A stretch of DNA of 62,594 nucleotides from an uncultured Clostridia bacterium (GTDB lineage Bacteria > Bacillota > Clostridia > Christensenellales > UBA1242), in NCBI GenBank assembly GCA_937874195.1, contig CALNBM010000066.1, forward strand, positions 1-62,594, written 5' to 3'. Numbering within the stretch: the stretch's first letter is position 1; the number at the start of each line of letters is the position of its first letter. The position numbers were made by a program, and so were the translations under genes. The notes beneath the pieces are model-generated. The model did no database searches. It had not been told where the DNA came from and worked only from the letters and a program-made list of their open reading frames with translations. Shown here one piece after another: positions 16,903-26,240 of the stretch.

Positions 16903-17197
16903 AAGGAAAAGCCAGGGGGAATAGAATAATGAATATTTTGCCTAGAACTTAGAGAGTTTAGAGAGCAAGGATATAAAAAGTTTTACAATCTTTAAAAACT
17001 GCGGAATTCGTTTTTGCTTACCTTGTTGCTTTCATTTTTCATAATTAAAAAGGAAAAGCCAGGGGGGAATAGAATAATGAATATTTTGCCTAGAACTTAG
17101 AGAGTTTAGGGAGCAAGGATATAAAAAGTTTTACAATCTTTAAAAACTGCGGAATTCGTTTTTGTTTACTTTGTCGCTTTCATTTTTCATAATTAAA
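16903..17197. repeat. Tandem duplication of a 147-bp noncoding unit
   Basis: Copy 1 is 16903-17049 and copy 2 is 17050-17197, both beginning AAGGAAAAGCCAGGGGG. The copies are almost identical, differing at a few bases mostly near their ends. Each can form AGTTTT/AAAACT inside and a longer GCAAGG with CCTTGTTGC-type pairing across the 3' half. No ORF crosses the unit convincingly. Near identity points to a recent duplication. The function is unknown. Confidence 0.85.
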
Positions 17198-17254
17198 GAT
17201 TGTTGTAAGCAAAACGAAATAAGAAATCTGACCTGTGGTTTATTTACAAACAAA

Positions 17255-17276
17255 AAAACCACGCATTCGTGGTTTT
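17255..17276 (-). terminator. Terminator of the small membrane protein gene
   Basis: AAAACCACG at 17255-17263 pairs with CGTGGTTTT at 17268-17276 over a CATT loop. Read on the minus strand it is followed by a T-run, and it lies 27 bases after the stop of the gene at 17303-17551. Confidence 0.75.
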
Positions 17277-17302
17277 ATATTTTTTAAAAAAAAATCAATA
17301 TT

Positions 17303-17551
17303 TTACATTACTGAGCAAATAAGTGCTTTACCAGTTCCAATAATCGCACATATAATTCCTGCAATTCCCAAAATCATGCCAGCAATCGCTAGCCCGTTGT
17401 TTTCACACTTGATAATCAGTGAGCTTAAAATAACACCAGTAATAGCTGTTGCCATTGCAACAACTGAATACCATCCATACCATGCAATAACAATACTTAT
17501 AACCCCTAGAATAAAACTTGAGATGCCCATTGCCAATTCTTTAGCGTTCAT
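17303..17551 (-). CDS. Small membrane protein, DUF4190-like
   Basis: The 82-residue protein consists of two long hydrophobic stretches (about 7-46 and 52-80) that would make three to four membrane helices, rich in Gly, Ala and Ile, with a short polar turn KCENNGLA between them. The GLAIAGMILGIAG segment resembles the DUF4190 family of small integral membrane proteins, whose function is unknown. GGAGAG precedes the ATG, and a clean terminator follows the stop, so it is a monocistronic real gene. The plus-strand ORF over the same bases is its shadow. Role unknown. Confidence 0.75.
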   Translation of the reverse strand: MNAKELAMGISSFILGVISIVIAWYGWYSVVAMATAITGVILSSLIIKCENNGLAIAGMILGIAGIICAIIGTGKALICSVM

Positions 17552-17930
17552 ATTTATCTCTCCATTTAAAATAGTTTATGAAAGTAAAACAACTTTTATA
17601 TCATGTAAAACTTGAAAGAAACAAAAAATTATTTTTAATTTCATTATTATTATATTGAAATTATATTATATAGTCAATTAAAAAACGCGTTAGAATACTA
17701 ATTTTTTTAATTTTAGTGCAATTAGAAGATAGTCCACTTTAATATAAATTAATTTTATATTAAAGTTTATCAAAGTGAGTTAATCAAGGTTTCTAGCGTA
17801 GTTTTAAAAGTTACTTATGCTTGTGTTTAGAAAGTTTAAACTTCAACATAATTTATTAAATAACAACCACACACTAATTATGGCTATATTTTTTTCAATT
17901 TTCATAGCCTTTTTTTTCAAAAGTTGCATA
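17552..17930 (+). other. Spacer with a long AT hairpin and an orphan terminator
   Basis: ACTTTAATATAAA at 17736-17748 pairs perfectly with TTTATATTAAAGT at 17754-17766. Further on, GGCTAT at 17882-17887 pairs with ATAGCC at 17904-17909, followed by eight T residues (17910-17917), a good plus-strand intrinsic terminator. No plus-strand gene lies upstream of it, so it either ends an unannotated small transcript or insulates the next gene. No ORF is seen. Confidence 0.55.
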
Positions 17931-17959
17931 TTGACAAATGTGCTATATTATTGTATAAT
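17931..17959 (+). promoter_or_regulatory. Consensus sigma-A promoter of the large surface protein
   Basis: TTGACA at 17931-17936 and TATAAT at 17954-17959 match the consensus perfectly with a 17-base spacer. The expected start is near 17966, giving a leader of about 58 bases. In that leader AAGGGG (18003-18008) is spaced for a GTG at 18016 that opens a three-codon frame GTG-AAA-TTA-TGA, whose stop overlaps the real ATG at 18024. Confidence 0.8.
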
Positions 17960-18023
17960 ATACATAGTATTTGATTAAGTATTTGACATCCTATGAAAAT
18001 TTAAGGGGTTAAATAGTGAAATT

Positions 18024-21000
18024 ATGAGAAAATTTTTAGCATGGACATTTATTTTAACAACAGCCATCTCATTAACTTTTGTTGTTGCCAAATTAATTGG
18101 CGCAATGGAAGTTATTACTGTTTCTGCGTCTGGCGAAGAATTAGTGGAGCTGGGAGATAATATTGTATACACCGATATGGGTGAAAGTTTTTCTATTGAA
18201 ATAAATCAAAGCAATAAAAACCCAAACACAGAAGTTAATGTAACAAGCGATAATGAAAATGTAATAAAAGTAAACGAAGATGGAACTTTCACGGCAGTTG
18301 GCGGTGGACATACCATGATTCGAGTTACAACCACAAATATTTATTTTAAAAATTTAATAATAGAAGTTTTTGTTGGTGACGGCTCAAATAGTTATCCATA
18401 TTATTTATTTAATGCCGACCAACTTGCCAGCATTGGCAGACCATCGGTAAATTATTCAAACTATAACTTATTTAACAGTTATCGTTTAATTGCGGACATA
18501 GATGTTTCTTCCATTAGTGGCGGACTTTGGAAACCACTAGACGCTTTTTGCGGACACTTTGACGGCAATGGTTATACTATTAGTTCTATTAATATAAATA
18601 AGAATACATATATAAGTCAATTTGGTGCAGTGCATGAAGAAGGGTTTATTAATAACGGGCTATTTTCAAAAGTTGAAGTAGGCGGTGCTGTTTACAATTT
18701 AAAAATCAAGAATTTTTCTGCATCAAGCATCTTTAACGAAGGGCAAACCACTATCGGAGCAGTTGCAGGAATCAACAACGGAAAGATTGAAAGAGTGGAA
18801 GTTCTGGATGCTAAGATAACAGCAAACGCTAGTTTTATCGGCGGAGTTGTTGGAATAAACCAAACAACAGAAATTTTAACGCCAGTTTACAAAATATATA
18901 ACGCACGCCTTGACCAAACAAGCGCAAATGTTAGTTTTGGAAACGCTACCACTCATGGATTGGCAGGTGTTATTGGCGGAGTTGCCGGGAAAAATGCTGG
19001 AGGAACGGTCATTTATTCTTACGCAGTTGGCGAAGCTTATATAGAAGACGGTGCAACTTTCGGTGGAATAATCGGCGAGAACACAATTTTAGAACTTAAC
19101 GGACAATATGAAAACGCAAAATTAAAAGATAGTTATAGCGCTGTTAAATTATTCGTTCATCATGTAAATAATTTTAACTCTATCACAGTTGGTGGAGTGA
19201 TTGGATTAAATAACGATATAAAAGTAGAGATTGAAGAAGACACTTATAAAAATATTATTGTAGGAACTTATTATAATATTTGCAATTTAAATATTCCGGA
19301 AAGCACTGTTATTTCCAAAGAATATATGGGAATTGGAAAAGATGTTATTGATGGAATTATAAGCATACGCGTGGAAAAAATTACTTTCGTATATCCTTAT
19401 TTGCAAGCGCAGTTAGTCGTTCAAGATAACTATTTATCACATGAGAAAAAAGAGATTATTATAAATTCCAACAACGAAATTATCCGTGAAAGTATAGTTA
19501 TGGTAAAATGGAATTTTGATAACATTTGGAAAATTGAGCCTAATATAAATAATGGGTATCCAACTTTAAGATATATTGAAATAAACAATATCAACACAGA
19601 AGATTACACTGCTTATGATGATTATAGTAGACTAGAAGAACTATATTTAGATGAATATATTTTAACACTTGGGCAAGTGTTTGAAAATAAGTCATCAACG
19701 GAACTTGTGAATATTAAAGTATATGACGAAAACAATAACATAATAGGTTTTTCAAATACCACTTATAATTTGCCAGTGCTATCCGATGCTGTTGTTATGA
19801 ATTTTGGAAAATCACTAATGGTTTACAGAGGCGGAAAGTTAACAAATAAAATAACGGCGGAGCCAGTTAATATTGGTTATAATATTATGGGTTGGGCAAA
19901 ACAAGATGGTTCAATTAATTGGTCGGATGCTATTGAGTGTACAAGTAATTTATATTTGAATGCGAAAATTGAAAAGGTTAAAATAATAACTACTGCTATA
20001 TTTAAATATAATGGCGCGACAGGTCCTATTAATCTACCCGCAAAACAAGATTACACATACGGCGAAAAATACGGGCTGTTACCTGCACCAATTAAACTTG
20101 GCAGTTGGTTTGAAGGCTGGTATTTAGAGCCAAACTTCACAGTTAAAGTTGATGAGTCGTTCATAGTTTCAAGCAGTGAAAAAACACACAACTTGTATGC
20201 AAAATGGGGAACGCTGGCAGACACGCATTATTCAATTACCTATCATGCAAATGGTGGAAATGGATATTATACAGATAATGTTTTATTTGGTAATAGCTAC
20301 ACGATATTAACTAACACTCAAGCCGGAATAACACGAGGCGGGTATGCGTTCCTAGGTTGGGCACTTAGTTCGGGTGGAGCGGTAGATTATGCACCCGGCG
20401 AAAATATAACGCCAACTTCAAGCATAAACCTATATGCAAAATGGTTGCTAAACTCATCTGCTTATTCGGCAGTTGCGTTAAGACACAATAAATCTGCAAC
20501 CACAGGTGCAACATTTTATGTTGTAATCTATGGCACAACTGCAACATTTACCGCAACCATTGAGAGTGCATACAAATTTGTTGGATGGTATTCAAATTGT
20601 CATTATACTGAGCCACAAGACTTAGTCAGCACTTCGTTAGTATATAGTAAAACACTCTCTAATAATTTAATTTTATATGCTTATTGGATAAAAACAGGCA
20701 CACGAATTTGTGGTGTTTGTGGGGCAAATTATGATGGAGATAAGTGCCTAAACGAAAAATATTGTAATATTCATAAAGCATATTATCATGGCGAGTGCAC
20801 AGGCAAAGTAAGTTGTACTGCTTGCACAAGAACATACCAATGCGGAAAAACTTGTGCGTTTGGACCAGTGAATCATTGCCCACAACATGGCGATTATCAT
20901 GGTTCAATATGTCCACATACCCATAATACAACTTGTAACATTTGCGGAACAAAATACACAGGAGCGAGATGCCCAAACGAAAAATATTGTTCCACCCATA

Positions 21001-21359
21001 AATCTTATTATCATGGCTCATGTTCGCAACCAATTTACTGCGGAATTTGTGGCAGAGTATACGCTTGCGGAAGTTATTGCCCTAGTGAAAGGTATTGCTC
21101 AAAGCATGGAACTTATTATCATGACTATTGCAAAGTAACCACTTACTGCTCAATCTGTAAAGCATATTATAAATGTGGTGAAGATTGTTCTAAATATCAT
21201 AAAACATGCCATATTTGCAATGCTTCTTACACCGGTAATAGATGTGTAAACGAAAGATATTGTTCCATACATGGAATATATTATCATGGCAATTGCCCAA
21301 GACCTCACTTTGGATTTTCTATTATTATATATTTTAGAAAATATAATTACATTTTTTAA
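18024..21359 (+). CDS. Large exported surface protein with GLUG-like, InlB B-type and Cys/His-rich repeats
   Basis: 1111 residues. An N-terminal hydrophobic segment (about 4-24) is a signal peptide or anchor. It is followed by a bacterial Ig-like domain (about 35-118, ending in the VGGGHTMIRVTT type), then GLUG-like segments (about 125-480) with FDGNGYTISSI, GAVAGINNGKI, GGVVGIN and GGVIGLN motifs. Two or three Listeria-Bacteroides (InlB B) repeats (about 600-880) follow, ending in LYAKW. The last ~215 residues hold about six Cys/His-rich units of the form CxxCxxxYxGxRCxNExYC..H..YYHGxC. No LPXTG motif is visible; the end is a short hydrophobic stretch. Such repeats suggest adhesion or cell-surface interaction. 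The Cys-rich module is unusual in an exported protein. Function not assigned. Confidence 0.8.
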   Translation: MRKFLAWTFILTTAISLTFVVAKLIGAMEVITVSASGEELVELGDNIVYTDMGESFSIEINQSNKNPNTEVNVTSDNENVIKVNEDGTFTAVGGGHTMIRVTTTNIYFKNLIIEVFVGDGSNSYPYYLFNADQLASIGRPSVNYSNYNLFNSYRLIADIDVSSISGGLWKPLDAFCGHFDGNGYTISSININKNTYISQFGAVHEEGFINNGLFSKVEVGGAVYNLKIKNFSASSIFNEGQTTIGAVAGINNGKIERVEVLDAKITANASFIGGVVGINQTTEILTPVYKIYNARLDQTSANVSFGNATTHGLAGVIGGVAGKNAGGTVIYSYAVGEAYIEDGATFGGIIGENTILELNGQYENAKLKDSYSAVKLFVHHVNNFNSITVGGVIGLNNDIKVEIEEDTYKNIIVGTYYNICNLNIPESTVISKEYMGIGKDVIDGIISIRVEKITFVYPYLQAQLVVQDNYLSHEKKEIIINSNNEIIRESIVMVKWNFDNIWKIEPNINNGYPTLRYIEINNINTEDYTAYDDYSRLEELYLDEYILTLGQVFENKSSTELVNIKVYDENNNIIGFSNTTYNLPVLSDAVVMNFGKSLMVYRGGKLTNKITAEPVNIGYNIMGWAKQDGSINWSDAIECTSNLYLNAKIEKVKIITTAIFKYNGATGPINLPAKQDYTYGEKYGLLPAPIKLGSWFEGWYLEPNFTVKVDESFIVSSSEKTHNLYAKWGTLADTHYSITYHANGGNGYYTDNVLFGNSYTILTNTQAGITRGGYAFLGWALSSGGAVDYAPGENITPTSSINLYAKWLLNSSAYSAVALRHNKSATTGATFYVVIYGTTATFTATIESAYKFVGWYSNCHYTEPQDLVSTSLVYSKTLSNNLILYAYWIKTGTRICGVCGANYDGDKCLNEKYCNIHKAYYHGECTGKVSCTACTRTYQCGKTCAFGPVNHCPQHGDYHGSICPHTHNTTCNICGTKYTGARCPNEKYCSTHKSYYHGSCSQPIYCGICGRVYACGSYCPSERYCSKHGTYYHDYCKVTTYCSICKAYYKCGEDCSKYHKTCHICNASYTGNRCVNERYCSIHGIYYHGNCPRPHFGFSIIIYFRKYNYIF

Positions 21360-21375
21360 AAATTAGAAGAAAAAT

Positions 21376-21408
21376 AAAAAACTGTTAATCATATTAAACA
21401 GTTTTTAA
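21376..21408 (+). terminator. Terminator of the surface protein gene
   Basis: AAAAACTGTT at 21376-21385 pairs with AACAGTTTTT at 21397-21406, 17 bases after the stop codon. The 140 bases that follow up to spoVG hold no further gene. Confidence 0.7.
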
Positions 21409-21547
21409 ATTGGTTATTAAATAACATATAAATTCAAAGTGAGAAAATCGAAGATAGGCGTTAAAAAAGTCTTCTTACTGCATAATAATCGCTATATAAG
21501 TTGTTTAGTCTTTGCGTTTCATTACAAAGCAAATAAGGGCTTAAAAT

Positions 21548-21820
21548 TTAGACAGTTTTATTTTTTTCTTCTTCGTATTTAGCCAAAACAAGTTCGTTAA
21601 TTTTTTCACGAGTTGGAGTGTTAAGAGGATGTGCAATGTCTTTATATTCGCCATCATTAGTTTGACGACTAGGCATTCTCACAAATAAATCACCTTCGCG
21701 TCCTTCAAAAACCTTAATTTCATGAATGGCAAAACAGTCGTCAATCGTTATAGTAGCGATTGCCTTTAATTTGCTATCTTCCCTTTGCATAATTCTCATG
21801 CGAATTTCTGTAATATTCAA
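21548..21820 (-). CDS. spoVG: SpoVG family regulator
   Basis: SpoVG is a small nucleic-acid-binding regulator first known from sporulation and cell-division control, but it is also found in non-sporulating Gram-positives. Conserved motifs are ITEIRMRI, LKAIATITIDDCFAIHEIKV, LFVRMPSRQTNDGEYKDIAHPLN and the C-terminal helix. I place the start at TTG 21820 (90 residues, giving MNITEIRM), nine bases after AAAGGAG (21830-21836). An upstream in-frame ATG at 21880 would add 20 residues unlike the family and would precede that ribosome binding site. It diverges from murC. Confidence 0.93.
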   Translation of the reverse strand: MNITEIRMRIMQREDSKLKAIATITIDDCFAIHEIKVFEGREGDLFVRMPSRQTNDGEYKDIAHPLNTPTREKINELVLAKYEEEKNKTV

Positions 21821-21953
21821 ATCCAAGTTCTCCTTTACTGTAATTAATGGCATTATACCAAATTTTTCCACTTTCCACAACTTTTTTTAAATAGTTTCAT
21901 ATATAAAATTATGGCGTATAAGCGTTTTTAGTTTTTAATAGGAGGACTGCTAT

Positions 21954-23357
21954 TTGAAAGGACCTTTTTTTAGTGCACATGATGGATATCCAAATTTTAG
22001 TTGTGAAATAAGTAAGCCTATCTGGAAATACAAGCATATTTTTTTTATAGGTATTGGTGGAATAAGTATGAGCGCACTCGCTGAGATGTGCATCGGTTTT
22101 GGTTGCTTAGTTAGTGGGTCAGACTTACACGAAAATCAACAAACAAAAAAACTTAAAAAAATAGGTGTTAAGATTTTATTAAAACATGATAGCAACAATA
22201 TTTCTAACGATATTGACTTAGTTGTATATACCGGTGCGGTTAAAAGCGATAATCCCGAGCTTATAGAAGCAAAAAAACGAAATATAATAATCTTTGAGCG
22301 ATCGCAGTTTTTAGGCGAGATTTGTAAGTATTATAAAAATGTTATTGCAATTTCCGGCACTCATGGTAAAACCACAACAACAGCTATTCTTGGAGAAATA
22401 TTTAATGTTGCAGGAAAAAAGCCAACTATTCATTTAGGTGGAGTTGCTGAATTTGGAAATTTGCAGATAGGCGAAAAAGAATATTTTATAACAGAAGCTT
22501 GTGAATACCTAAATAGTTTTTCTTTTATAAATAGCACAACTGCCCTTATCACAAATATAGATGCTGACCATTTAGATTATTATAAAACAAAAGAAAATTT
22601 GAAAATTGCTTTTGAAAATTTCGCACGAAATTCCATACAAAACATAGTACTATTTGAAGATGTTGGACTGAGTAGTGACTCTCTAGAGGGTAAAACTGTA
22701 TATACATGCGGACTAAAAGAAGGTTACGATTGCTATGCATTTAATATAAAAGAATTAGAGCAAGGCTATCAGTTTGAGGTGAATTATAAAAAGAAATACT
22801 TGGGCGTTTTTGAAATTAAAATATTTGGTTTTCATAATATAAAAAATGCACTTTGTGCGATAACTGTTGCTTACATACACGGCGTGGAAGTAGATAAAAT
22901 TAAAGAGGGGCTTAAAAAATTTAACGGAGTTGAGCGAAGATACGAAAAAATTGGCAAAATTGGCAAAACTTATGTTGTGGCGGACTATGCTCATCATCCC
23001 ACAGAAATTACCGCAAGTTTAGAAGGTTACAAAAATAAAAAAGTGCTTACTATTTTTCAACCACATACTTATTCAAGGACTAAAATCTTATTAGATCATT
23101 TTATAGATTGTTTTGTGTGTGACACTGTGGCAATTTTTAAAACCTACCCTGCTCGCGAAAAGCACGACCATGAAGGCGATGAGATAGCACTATATAACGC
23201 GATTAAAAATCGTGAAAAATATTGTTTAAATACCGAAGAGCAGTTACGAATCTTTTTAAAAAACAATGCAAAATATTACGATATAGCACTAATTTTAGGC
23301 GCAGGTGATATTTATGATATTGTTAAAAAGATGCTTGTGGAAAAACAGTTATTGTAA
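21954..23357 (+). CDS. murC: UDP-N-acetylmuramate--L-alanine ligase
   Basis: It adds L-Ala to UDP-MurNAc in cytoplasmic peptidoglycan precursor synthesis, using ATP. The Rossmann-like N-terminal domain opens with IFFIGIGGISMSALAEM, and the central Mur-ligase ATP loop is GTHGKTTTTA. NIDADHLDYY and the C-terminal domain motifs DYAHHPTEI and FQPHTYSR follow. The 467 residues are of normal length. The start is TTG with a perfect AGGAGG eight bases upstream. It stands alone, divergent from spoVG and followed by its own terminator, so Mur enzymes for later steps must lie elsewhere. Confidence 0.97.
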   Translation: MKGPFFSAHDGYPNFSCEISKPIWKYKHIFFIGIGGISMSALAEMCIGFGCLVSGSDLHENQQTKKLKKIGVKILLKHDSNNISNDIDLVVYTGAVKSDNPELIEAKKRNIIIFERSQFLGEICKYYKNVIAISGTHGKTTTTAILGEIFNVAGKKPTIHLGGVAEFGNLQIGEKEYFITEACEYLNSFSFINSTTALITNIDADHLDYYKTKENLKIAFENFARNSIQNIVLFEDVGLSSDSLEGKTVYTCGLKEGYDCYAFNIKELEQGYQFEVNYKKKYLGVFEIKIFGFHNIKNALCAITVAYIHGVEVDKIKEGLKKFNGVERRYEKIGKIGKTYVVADYAHHPTEITASLEGYKNKKVLTIFQPHTYSRTKILLDHFIDCFVCDTVAIFKTYPAREKHDHEGDEIALYNAIKNREKYCLNTEEQLRIFLKNNAKYYDIALILGAGDIYDIVKKMLVEKQLL

Positions 23358-23459
23358 AATTTCTTTTCTCTTTATTTCCGTAAAATCAAACAGACCGAAT
23401 TAGTATAAAAGAATATCTAGACAGTGCAAAACTGCGAGTTTAAAATTAAAATAAACTTC

Positions 23460-23503
23460 AGGTGTATTTAAGGTGAGAAGTGCTTAGTCTACACCTTTTT
23501 TTA
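23460..23503 (+). terminator. Terminator downstream of murC
   Basis: AGGTGTA at 23460-23466 pairs with TACACCT at 23490-23496, followed by a T-run ending at about 23502. It lies about 100 bases after the murC stop. Confidence 0.65.
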
Positions 23504-23841
23504 AAAACCACTTTTTAGGTGGATATATTTATTAATTTTAATTTTGGTTTATAAAGTGTGAACTATTGATTTTTAACTTGTGAGAAAATTAGAATTTTAC
23601 TAATATTCTATGAGAAAAAATACTTTTTAGCAAAACTTTTTATGAGTAAAAATATTTACATTTTTTAAGCAAAACTTATTATAAGTAAATAAATAAAATT
23701 AAATACTTAATTGTGTTTTAATTTTTTTTACAATTATTAGTGTTCTCGTCTTTTATAAAAAATCAATTGTAATTTTATAAGTTTGATAGTATAATGAATT
23801 TAACTTTAAATATTTTATTGATTAAATGAAGGAGAGTTGTT
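23504..23841. other. Spacer ahead of the DnaD-like gene, with imperfect direct repeats
   Basis: AT-rich, no gene. Two imperfect direct repeats of about 27 bp sharing AGCAAAACTT and ending in AGTAAA lie at about 23625-23652 and 23663-23690. The downstream gene has AAGGAG at its start. No clear promoter stands out. Confidence 0.35.
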
Positions 23842-25293
23842 TTGTCGTTTTGCAAGGTTTCGCATGAATATGTTGCTAATAATTCAACAAACATTGAAAA
23901 TGCTTTTTTTAGCGAATTTATGCCTAGTGCAAACGAAAATTGTGTTAAGGTTTATTTGTATGGACTTTATAAATGTAACGACACCACTTCTGCAAATACC
24001 CTTGAAGATTTTTCCAAAAAGTTAAATATTTCCAAAGAAGATATTATAAGTAGTTTCATGTTTTGGGAAGAAGTTGGATTGGTGAGCATTGTTTCCAAAG
24101 AACCATTTGAAATTAGATATTTACCCGTTAAAAATGGTTCCATAAAATTAAAGAAATTCAATGTTAATAAATACACAAAGTTTAATATCTTAGCGCAAGA
24201 AATTTTAAATGGCAGAGTGATAACCCCGACAGAATTTCAAGAATATTATTTGTTAATGGAAAGTATGCATATTGAAAAAGATGCACTGATTATGATAATT
24301 AAATTTTGCGCAGACAAAAAAGGCAATAATGTAAATTATCCGTATATCTTACAAGTGGCTAAAAACTGGTCGTACGAAGGTGTTAAAACACCTATTGATG
24401 TTGAAGAGCGATTGCTATCTATGCAAAATAGTGAAGGCATGGTGTTGGATATATTAAAAGCATTAGGATTAAAACGAAGTGCTGTCACCGATGAAGAATT
24501 TCAGTTATTTTTGCGCTGGACAAAAGAGATGAAACTTCCTCATGACAATATTTTAATGGTTGCACAAAAGTGTAAAAATAAAGCAGGCGGATTTAATAGA
24601 TTAAATGTTATGCTGGAAAAAGTTTATAATCTAAACTTAAATAGCGTTAAAGAAATAAATGATTATTTTAAAAATGAAGAAGAGTTTTATAACCTTGCTA
24701 AAGAAATTTGCAGAACTCTTGGCGTTAGATATGATAACTATGAAACAGTGGTAGAAAATTATATTATAAACTGGATAGGACTTGGTTTTGACACCGACAC
24801 ATTAAATCAAATCGCAGTTTACTGTTTTAAAACAACTATTCGCACACTTCAAGGTATGGATGAAAAAGTTAGTTATTTATTTAAGCAGGGGCTTGTTACA
24901 TCTTCAAGTATTGATAACTTTATAGCCGACACCATAAAAGAAGATGAGAAAATAAAAGAAATTCTTGAAAAAATAGGGATAAATAGGAGAGTTGTGGCAA
25001 GCGACCGCATGCTTTATCAAACATGGACAAACACCTGGAAACATTCGCAAGAATTAATGGATTATGTTGCTATGCTTTCTGTTGGTAAGCAGATGCCACT
25101 ATCATACTTTAATAAAATTTTATCCATATATTACATAAATAAAATCACAACAGTGGAAGAAGCAAAAGCATCAAATATAAGTGTGACAAATAAAAAAAGT
25201 GTTGCCGAAGCTAAAAAACCAATACGACGAGAATATACCGCTAGTCAATTAAATAGCTTATTCGACAGTGTTTACGAAGTGGAGGTAAGTTAA
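23842..25293 (+). CDS. DnaD-domain replication initiation protein
   Basis: This is a primosome-type protein of the DnaB/DnaD superfamily, which in low-GC Gram-positives bridges DnaA at the origin and the helicase loader. The 483-residue protein has an N-terminal winged-helix part (about 30-110, with KLNISKEDIISSFMFWEEVGLV) and then DnaD-type helical repeats; two such segments can be recognised (about 205-270 with MVLDILKALG, and about 280-345 with LAKEICRTLGVRYDNYETV). The start is TTG after AAGGAGAG. It overlaps the DnaI-like loader gene by one base (TAATG), which supports a joint role in helicase loading. Which of the two Bacillus-type proteins (DnaB or DnaD) it corresponds to is not clear. 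Confidence 0.85.
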   Translation: MSFCKVSHEYVANNSTNIENAFFSEFMPSANENCVKVYLYGLYKCNDTTSANTLEDFSKKLNISKEDIISSFMFWEEVGLVSIVSKEPFEIRYLPVKNGSIKLKKFNVNKYTKFNILAQEILNGRVITPTEFQEYYLLMESMHIEKDALIMIIKFCADKKGNNVNYPYILQVAKNWSYEGVKTPIDVEERLLSMQNSEGMVLDILKALGLKRSAVTDEEFQLFLRWTKEMKLPHDNILMVAQKCKNKAGGFNRLNVMLEKVYNLNLNSVKEINDYFKNEEEFYNLAKEICRTLGVRYDNYETVVENYIINWIGLGFDTDTLNQIAVYCFKTTIRTLQGMDEKVSYLFKQGLVTSSSIDNFIADTIKEDEKIKEILEKIGINRRVVASDRMLYQTWTNTWKHSQELMDYVAMLSVGKQMPLSYFNKILSIYYINKITTVEEAKASNISVTNKKSVAEAKKPIRREYTASQLNSLFDSVYEVEVS

Positions 25294-26240
25294 TGAAAAA
25301 TTGGTCAGACTTAAAAAGTGAAGTAGAAAGTGAAATAATTAGTAGACACCAGTTAGCAAAAAACAATGCGCAACTAAACTTAGATAAAATTTTAGAAACA
25401 AATATTGATATCAAAAACATATATGAAGAAAGAAAAAGCTTAGTTTCTAAAATTGCACGAGAGGAAATGAGTGGTAATAGTGCGGACAGTTTAAAGCAAC
25501 GTTATAAAGAATTAGGAAATAAAATTAAAAAAAAATTAGAACAAAAAAAAATTAGCAAAGAAGAAATTTTGCCTAATTATTTTTGTAAGGTTTGTGAAGA
25601 TACTGGAAGGATTAATAATGATTTATGCAAGTGTTATAAAAAAGAGTTAGAAATATTACAATATAAAAACAACAATCTTGATGTTATGAATTTGCCATCC
25701 TTTGAAACCACAAAATTTGATAAAATAAAAGAAGAAAAACAACGCAAACAAAATAAAGCACTTTATGAAAGTATTCAAAAATTATTGCGTGCGGAAAAAC
25801 TTAGCAAAAACACAATAACAATTTTTGGAAATGTGGGAACGGGCAAAACACATTTGATGGAATGTATTGCACACGATGCAATCAAAAAAGGACTACATAC
25901 AATTTATTTGTCATTTTTTAATTTTAATAAAAAAATGTTAGGAGTGCATTGCCAAAATACACTTGAAAAAGAAGGCGCACTTGCCCCATATTTAGAATGT
26001 GATATTTTATTATTGGATGACATGGGAAGTGAGAATATTTTTAAAAATGTGACTTTGGAATACCTTTATTTAATATTAGATGAACGAATGTGTAAAAATA
26101 AACTAACAATTTTGACCACGAATTTAACATTTGAGCAAATTCGGGAAGTTTATGATGAGCGCATATTTAGTAGAATAGCAAGCACGCAGCAATCACAAAA
26201 ATTTCAACTTAGCGGTGAAGATTTAAGGTTAAATATATAA
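25293..26240 (+). CDS. dnaI: DnaI/DnaC-like helicase loader ATPase
   Basis: This AAA+ ATPase loads the replicative helicase. The N-terminal part (1-120) ends in a zinc-binding cluster with Cys98, Cys101, Cys112 and Cys114 (CKVC...CKC). The AAA+ core carries Walker A GNVGTGKT at 179-186 and Walker B ILLLDDMG, then the sensor-1 region LTILTTNL and the arginine segment DERIFSRI. At 315 residues it is the size of B. subtilis DnaI (311). The gene starts within the stop codon of the DnaD-like gene, indicating translational coupling. A bidirectional terminator about 300 bases later closes the unit. Confidence 0.92.
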   Translation: MKNWSDLKSEVESEIISRHQLAKNNAQLNLDKILETNIDIKNIYEERKSLVSKIAREEMSGNSADSLKQRYKELGNKIKKKLEQKKISKEEILPNYFCKVCEDTGRINNDLCKCYKKELEILQYKNNNLDVMNLPSFETTKFDKIKEEKQRKQNKALYESIQKLLRAEKLSKNTITIFGNVGTGKTHLMECIAHDAIKKGLHTIYLSFFNFNKKMLGVHCQNTLEKEGALAPYLECDILLLDDMGSENIFKNVTLEYLYLILDERMCKNKLTILTTNLTFEQIREVYDERIFSRIASTQQSQKFQLSGEDLRLNI

